From Christensenella sp964494645 (GTDB lineage: Bacteria > Bacillota > Clostridia > Christensenellales > Christensenellaceae), in the NCBI GenBank assembly GCA_964494645.1, contig CAZBSH010000004.1, forward strand, positions 1 to 64,000: a stretch of 64,000 nucleotides of DNA, in the 5' to 3' direction. This document shows positions 60,548-64,000 of the stretch, one piece after another (position 1 is the stretch's first letter; each line of letters opens with the position of its first letter). A program made the position numbers and the translations under genes. The notes beneath the pieces are model-generated. The model worked only from the letters and a program-made list of their open reading frames with translations, was not told the DNA's origin and did not search any database.

Positions 60548-61468
60548 ATGAAACATTTACTGGATCCAATGGACATTAGCGTAGAAGAGATCGACGATCT
60601 GCTCGATCTGGCGGACGAAATCATCGCAGACCCCGTGAAGTATCAGGAAGTGTGCAGGCATAAAAAGCTGGCGACACTTTTTTTTGAGCCTTCGACAAGA
60701 ACGCGGCTTAGCTTTGAAGCGGCGATGCATGAGCTGGGAGGAGCTGTGATTGGCTTCGCGGGAGCGGACAATAGCTCTGCTTCCAAGGGGGAAAGCGTTG
60801 CGGATACGGTGCGTACAGTCGAATGCTATGCAGATATCATTGCAATGCGCCATCCAAAAGAGGGATCGGCGTTGGTTGCTTCACAAAATGTCAATATACC
60901 GATCATCAACGCGGGCGACGGCGGGCACATGCATCCGACCCAGACGTTGACGGACCTTCTTACGATTCGTTCGCTGAAAGGAAGGCTCGATAATTTGACG
61001 ATCGGTTTGTGCGGCGACCTGAAATTCGGAAGGACGGTTCATTCGCTGATCCGCGCGTTGTCACGTTATCAGAACATTAAATTCGTGTTGATCTCACCTA
61101 TGGAGCTTAAGGTTCCGCGCTATGTGAAGGAGGATGTGCTGAAAAACAACGAAAACGTATCGTATGTGCAGTATGAACGTCTGGAAGAGACGATAGCCGA
61201 CCTTGATATCCTGTATATGACGCGCGTCCAGCGAGAACGCTTCTTCAATGAAGAAGATTATGTGCGTTTGCGCGACAGCTATATTCTCGATATGGATAAA
61301 CTGGCAATGGCAAAGGATGATATGATCGTGATGCATCCGTTGCCAAGAGTCAACGAAATTTCTGTGGAAGTGGACAAAGATCCGCGTGCCGCATATTTTA
61401 GGCAGGCATTGTTTGGGAAGTATGTTCGGATGGCCCTTATTATGAAGATGTTGGAGGTAAATGCGTAA
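60548..61468 (+). CDS. pyrB: Aspartate carbamoyltransferase catalytic subunit
   Basis: Forms carbamoyl-aspartate from carbamoyl phosphate and aspartate, committing step of pyrimidine synthesis. The 306-residue protein has the carbamoyl phosphate motif FFEPSTRTRLSFEAAMHELG, SSASKGESVADTVRT, INAGDGGHMHPTQTLTDLLT and HPLPRVNEIS. It starts after GGGAGA, in a PyrR-controlled leader, and overlaps pyrI by one base (TAATG). Confidence 0.96.
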   Translation: MKHLLDPMDISVEEIDDLLDLADEIIADPVKYQEVCRHKKLATLFFEPSTRTRLSFEAAMHELGGAVIGFAGADNSSASKGESVADTVRTVECYADIIAMRHPKEGSALVASQNVNIPIINAGDGGHMHPTQTLTDLLTIRSLKGRLDNLTIGLCGDLKFGRTVHSLIRALSRYQNIKFVLISPMELKVPRYVKEDVLKNNENVSYVQYERLEETIADLDILYMTRVQRERFFNEEDYVRLRDSYILDMDKLAMAKDDMIVMHPLPRVNEISVEVDKDPRAAYFRQALFGKYVRMALIMKMLEVNA

Positions 61469-61890
61469 TGTTGAGCATTGATAGCGTAGAAAGAGGCGTG
61501 GTCCTCGACCATATCAAGGCGGGAAAGGCAATGAGCATTTATAATTATCTGAGGTTGGATAAGCTGGATTGCGCTGTGGCAATTATAAAAAATGTGAAAA
61601 GTAACCGCATGGGAAAAAAAGATATCATCAAAATTGAAAACGAGATTGAGACAGACCTTGATATGCTGGGATTTATTGATCCAAACATCACCGTCAATAT
61701 TATTGATGGGGGAAAGATCATCGATAAGATGAATTTGAAGCTTCCTGAGCGTGTGGAAAATATTGTGAAGTGCAAAAATCCGCGCTGTATTACGTCTGTA
61801 GAGCAGGAACTGCCGCATGTATTTCGGCTGACTGACGCAGAGCGCGGTATTTACCGATGTGCATATTGCGAACAACAGGCAGAACGATAA
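61468..61890 (+). CDS. pyrI: Aspartate carbamoyltransferase regulatory subunit
   Basis: Binds nucleotides and gives allosteric control to PyrB. The 140-residue protein has an allosteric domain (IDSVERGVVLDHIKAGKAMS) and a C-terminal zinc domain with four cysteines in CKNPRC and CAYC. It overlaps pyrB by one base and is thus coupled. pyrI is found in only part of the Firmicutes, including many Clostridia. Confidence 0.95.
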   Translation: MLSIDSVERGVVLDHIKAGKAMSIYNYLRLDKLDCAVAIIKNVKSNRMGKKDIIKIENEIETDLDMLGFIDPNITVNIIDGGKIIDKMNLKLPERVENIVKCKNPRCITSVEQELPHVFRLTDAERGIYRCAYCEQQAER

Positions 61891-61898
61891 AAAAAGTA

Positions 61899-61927
61899 TT
61901 GCATAAATATTCATATAAATGTATAAT
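61899..61927 (+). promoter_or_regulatory. argF: argF promoter overlapped by an ArgR-type box
   Basis: TTGCAT at 61899-61904, 17-bp spacer, perfect TATAAT at 61922-61927. TGCATAAATATTCA at 61900-61913 matches the ARG-box consensus TGAATAATTATTCA at 12 of 14 positions and covers the -35, as expected for repression by ArgR with arginine. TGAATGAATAAT near 61936 may be a second, weaker site. Confidence 0.65.
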
Positions 61928-61958
61928 TATAACATTGAATGAATAATGAGGTATAACT

Positions 61959-62867
61959 ATGAAGCATTTACTTAAAATGGGTGATCTTTCAAAAGAGCAG
62001 ATCATCGAGATACTTGATTTGGCGGATAAGCTTAAGGACGAGAATAAAAAAGGAATCAAGCACCCGCTTCTTGCGGGAAAGACGCTGGGAATGATTTTCC
62101 AGAAATCGTCCACGAGGACGCGCGTATCCTTTGAGGTGGGTATGTACCAGTTGGGTGGTTATCCGCTGTTTTTGTCATCAAACGATTTGCAGATTGGCAG
62201 GGGCGAGCCGGTGGAGGACACTGCGCGCGTATTGTCGCGGTATTTGGATGGCATTATGATTCGCACCTTTGCGCAGCAGGAGGTGGAAGACCTTGCGGAA
62301 TATGGCGATATTCCGATCATCAATGGATTGACAGACTATGCGCATCCGTGTCAGGTGTTGGCTGATTTGATGACGATCCGCGAGTACAAAAAGAGCTTTG
62401 AAGGTCTTAAGATGGCATATATCGGAGATGGCAACAATATGGCAAATTCGTTGATTGTAGGCGGTCTTACGGTAGGGATGGAGGTTGCTTGTGCGATCCC
62501 AAAGGATTATCGGCCGGATGAACAGGTGATGGAACTTGCAAAAGAAAATCCGAATTTCTCTATTTCGGAGGATGTTTTCGCGGCGGCGAAGGATGCGGAT
62601 GTATTGTTTACGGATGTATGGGCATCTATGGGGCATGAGTCGCAGGTCGAGGCGCGTAAAAAGGCGTTTGCGGGGATACAGATCAACGCTGATGTAATGG
62701 CAGTCGCAAAGCCCGACGCGATGGTGCAGCATTGCTTGCCTGCGCACAGAGAAGAAGAGATCACCACTGAGGTTTTTGAGGCACATGCAGGAGAGATTTT
62801 TGACGAAGCGGAAAACCGTATGCACGCGCAAAAAGCTGTTATGGTCATGCTGATGGGCGATCAATAA
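61959..62867 (+). CDS. argF: Ornithine carbamoyltransferase
   Basis: Makes citrulline from ornithine and carbamoyl phosphate. The 302-residue protein has the carbamoyl phosphate motif FQKSSTRTRVSFEVGMYQLG, GRGEPVEDTARVLSRY, NGLTDYAHPCQVLADLMTI and the ornithine-site HCLPAHREEEITTEVFE. It lies next to pyrB-pyrI, with which it shares a substrate and evolutionary origin, but has its own ArgR-type promoter. The ATG follows GAGGT. A terminator follows. Confidence 0.95.
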   Translation: MKHLLKMGDLSKEQIIEILDLADKLKDENKKGIKHPLLAGKTLGMIFQKSSTRTRVSFEVGMYQLGGYPLFLSSNDLQIGRGEPVEDTARVLSRYLDGIMIRTFAQQEVEDLAEYGDIPIINGLTDYAHPCQVLADLMTIREYKKSFEGLKMAYIGDGNNMANSLIVGGLTVGMEVACAIPKDYRPDEQVMELAKENPNFSISEDVFAAAKDADVLFTDVWASMGHESQVEARKKAFAGIQINADVMAVAKPDAMVQHCLPAHREEEITTEVFEAHAGEIFDEAENRMHAQKAVMVMLMGDQ

Positions 62868-62882
62868 AAGAAAGAGCCAATA

Positions 62883-62919
62883 AAAAACGCCGGTATCCGT
62901 GCGGATGCGGCGTTTTTTT
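62883..62919 (+). terminator. Intrinsic terminator after argF
   Basis: AAAACGCCG and CGGCGTTTT with inner pair ATCCG/CGGAT and small bulges, followed by a T-run. The convergent lipoprotein gene ends at 62942. Confidence 0.8.
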
Positions 62920-62941
62920 GTTATTGTTATATCAACTATAT

Positions 62942-63661
62942 TTATTGTGCGTCGTGGATTATGATTGTTTGCGCATTTGCCTGCGGGGGAATAGAGAAGG
63001 TCATTTTTCCGTCCGTTGTGACGGTGACATCTTGCCCGACACTCAGGTCTTCCGGCTGATAGCCGCTCGACTCTGTTTTTTCTGAAGAGATCACAGTATC
63101 GCTTGAAACGACCGCAATCAGATCATCGACAGGCTCGCTGTTTTCACCGGCCTTGATATACACCAGATAATATTCGTTGTCAGGCGTAATTTCAGTGATC
63201 GTACCTTCGAACGTTGTCTTGACGTCAGGGGTCTCAGATGAACCGGCTTGCGCGGCACTGTTGTCACTGCGCTTCGTTACAACGACCTTTACCGGCGTTG
63301 CCTGCGGCGGCTCGGAAGCTGTTACCGGGGTAAGCGACGAAAGGTATATTTCCACATCGTCTCCAAGACCTAATGCGCCGTCTGTATACGCAGACACGTT
63401 GCCGCCATCCATGATAGGGGTTTCGCCGCTTAGATGCGCAAGCAAAACAGGATAGGTGGCACTCGACTGTTTGTCCGTGCCGTCTACGGTGATGCTTGTT
63501 GTGTTGCCGGATGCTTCAATATTGGTGATCTCGCCCTTTGCTGCCAAAACAAGATCATCCTCCGATGGGGTTACGTCCGGCGCAGGCGCAGGAGCGCATG
63601 CAGCCAATAAAAAAACGGAACAAACGGCTATCGCCAAAGTTCCCAGAATGCTTTTTTTCAT
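62942..63661 (-). CDS. Lipoprotein of unknown function
   Basis: A 239-residue secreted lipoprotein with lipobox LAAC (Cys22) and a Pro-rich linker. The ATG at 63661 (MKKSILG) is preferred; an upstream TTG at 63679 lies within the GGAGG region. The mature part has two related beta-rich segments (KGEITNIEASGNTTSITVDG and FEGTITEITPDNEYYLVYIK), each followed by a segment ending DDVEIYL or GQDVTVT, suggesting a duplicated OB-like or barrel fold. No known family recognised. It diverges from the gene at 63809. Confidence 0.7.
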   Translation of the reverse strand: MKKSILGTLAIAVCSVFLLAACAPAPAPDVTPSEDDLVLAAKGEITNIEASGNTTSITVDGTDKQSSATYPVLLAHLSGETPIMDGGNVSAYTDGALGLGDDVEIYLSSLTPVTASEPPQATPVKVVVTKRSDNSAAQAGSSETPDVKTTFEGTITEITPDNEYYLVYIKAGENSEPVDDLIAVVSSDTVISSEKTESSGYQPEDLSVGQDVTVTTDGKMTFSIPPQANAQTIIIHDAQ

Positions 63662-63752
63662 AAAGCTATTATCCTCCAAATCAATTACTGTAAAATATTA
63701 ATACACATTGATTGCGGTTGTCAAACACGCACCCCAAAAATTAATATGGGCA

Positions 63753-63782
63753 CTGACAGCCTATTACGGATTATGGTATAAT
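63753..63782 (+). promoter_or_regulatory. Promoter of the dGTPase-like gene
   Basis: CTGACA at 63753-63758, 18-bp spacer, perfect TATAAT at 63777-63782. Confidence 0.6.
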
Positions 63783-63808
63783 GAACGTGAAAAGGACGGC
63801 AAACGCTT

Positions 63809-64000
63809 ATGGATAATAAGAAGAAATATTTGGAGCTTGATCCTGCGGTGAAGGACGCGGTATATGCGGACCTCAAAAGAAAACAGGACGAGTTGTGCGC
63901 ATATGCGACAAGAGATCAGTATTCTTTGCGTCGCGAAAAAGAAGTATTCCGTGTGCAAAGACCGAACTTTGCAAAGGACTGCGAACGGATACTTTATTGT
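63809..64000 (+). CDS. N-terminal part of a dGTPase-like HD-domain protein (cut by window end)
   Basis: The first 64 residues are present and the frame is open to the end. The stretch SLRREKEVFRVQRPNFAKDC and ERILYC resembles the start of deoxyguanosinetriphosphate triphosphohydrolase-like HD proteins, where RPxFxxDxDRIxxS precedes the first metal ligands. The HD motif itself lies beyond the window. An AAGGAC ribosome site is about 12 bp upstream of the ATG, a long spacing. Name is provisional. Confidence 0.6.
   Translation, partial: MDNKKKYLELDPAVKDAVYADLKRKQDELCAYATRDQYSLRREKEVFRVQRPNFAKDCERILYC

Overview
The window looks like a chromosomal segment of an anaerobic Firmicute, most likely a Clostridia-class gut or sediment fermenter. 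Pointers are a tryptophan T-box, a PyrR-type attenuator, a yybP-ykoY riboswitch, many SD sequences of the GGAGG type, VanW, Rrf2 regulators, an [FeFe]-hydrogenase-like protein, the thiolase/crotonase/hydroxybutyryl-CoA dehydrogenase trio, iron-containing alcohol dehydrogenase and CoA-disulfide reductase. A run of 100 Ns at 56998-57097 shows it is a draft assembly. I see no rRNA, tRNA, CRISPR array, prophage or insertion sequence.

Layout. 1-5065: end of a truncated gene, two tandem paralogous sugar-binding lipoproteins, a TIM-barrel protein and two tandem paralogous PIG-L deacetylases. 5402-8849: an acidic membrane protein, a VanW protein and a PRC-barrel protein. 8986-11736: cysteine-synthase-like protein with peptide deformylase, then a family 2 glycosyltransferase. 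11839-14733: [FeFe]-hydrogenase-like protein and a large helix-turn-helix protein. 14797-17231: a sulfur operon (metY-cysK) behind a promoter, a 24-bp palindrome and a short leader ORF containing Cys and Met codons. 17291-38292: a roughly 20-kb catabolic island. A minus-strand operon (alcohol dehydrogenase, aldehyde dehydrogenase, split transketolase, thiolase, crotonase, hydroxybutyryl-CoA dehydrogenase, then a GntR regulator) diverges from a plus-strand operon (TIM-barrel isomerase, MIF-like tautomerase, Fe-alcohol dehydrogenase, C_GCAxxG_C_C protein, CoA-disulfide reductase-rhodanese, ABC ATPase and permease, SDR, LUD protein, binding lipoprotein), followed by a LacI regulator and a zinc dehydrogenase. 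TTGTATA-type sites in both control regions suggest one GntR regulon. No sugar kinase is present, so the substrate and route are unknown and may be new.

38326-45715: an Rrf2/DUF1893/ferredoxin-type aldo-keto reductase operon, an MFS transporter, an ABC exporter, and the Fe-S assembly operon iscR-iscS-iscU with two IscR-like boxes. 45766-49198: lipoprotein, beta-CASP nuclease, YqeY and a small membrane protein. 49282-53406: a manganese riboswitch with terminator ahead of a P-type ATPase, then an archaeal-type phosphoglycerate mutase. 53416-56537: a Trp T-box (specifier UGG) upstream of two different TrpB proteins with no trpA, which suggests indole salvage. 56657-58578: a secreted Cys-rich 99-bp-repeat protein, an ECF sigma factor and an RsgI-like anti-sigma protein with a His/Gly-rich tail. 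58686-64000: cardiolipin synthase, PyrR-controlled pyrB-pyrI, ArgR-type-controlled argF, a lipoprotein and the start of a dGTPase-like gene.

The best candidates for undescribed biology are the kinase-free split-transketolase island, the sulfur-operon leader peptide with its Rrf2-like operator, the repeat-protein/ECF/RsgI-like module, and the T-box-controlled TrpB pair.
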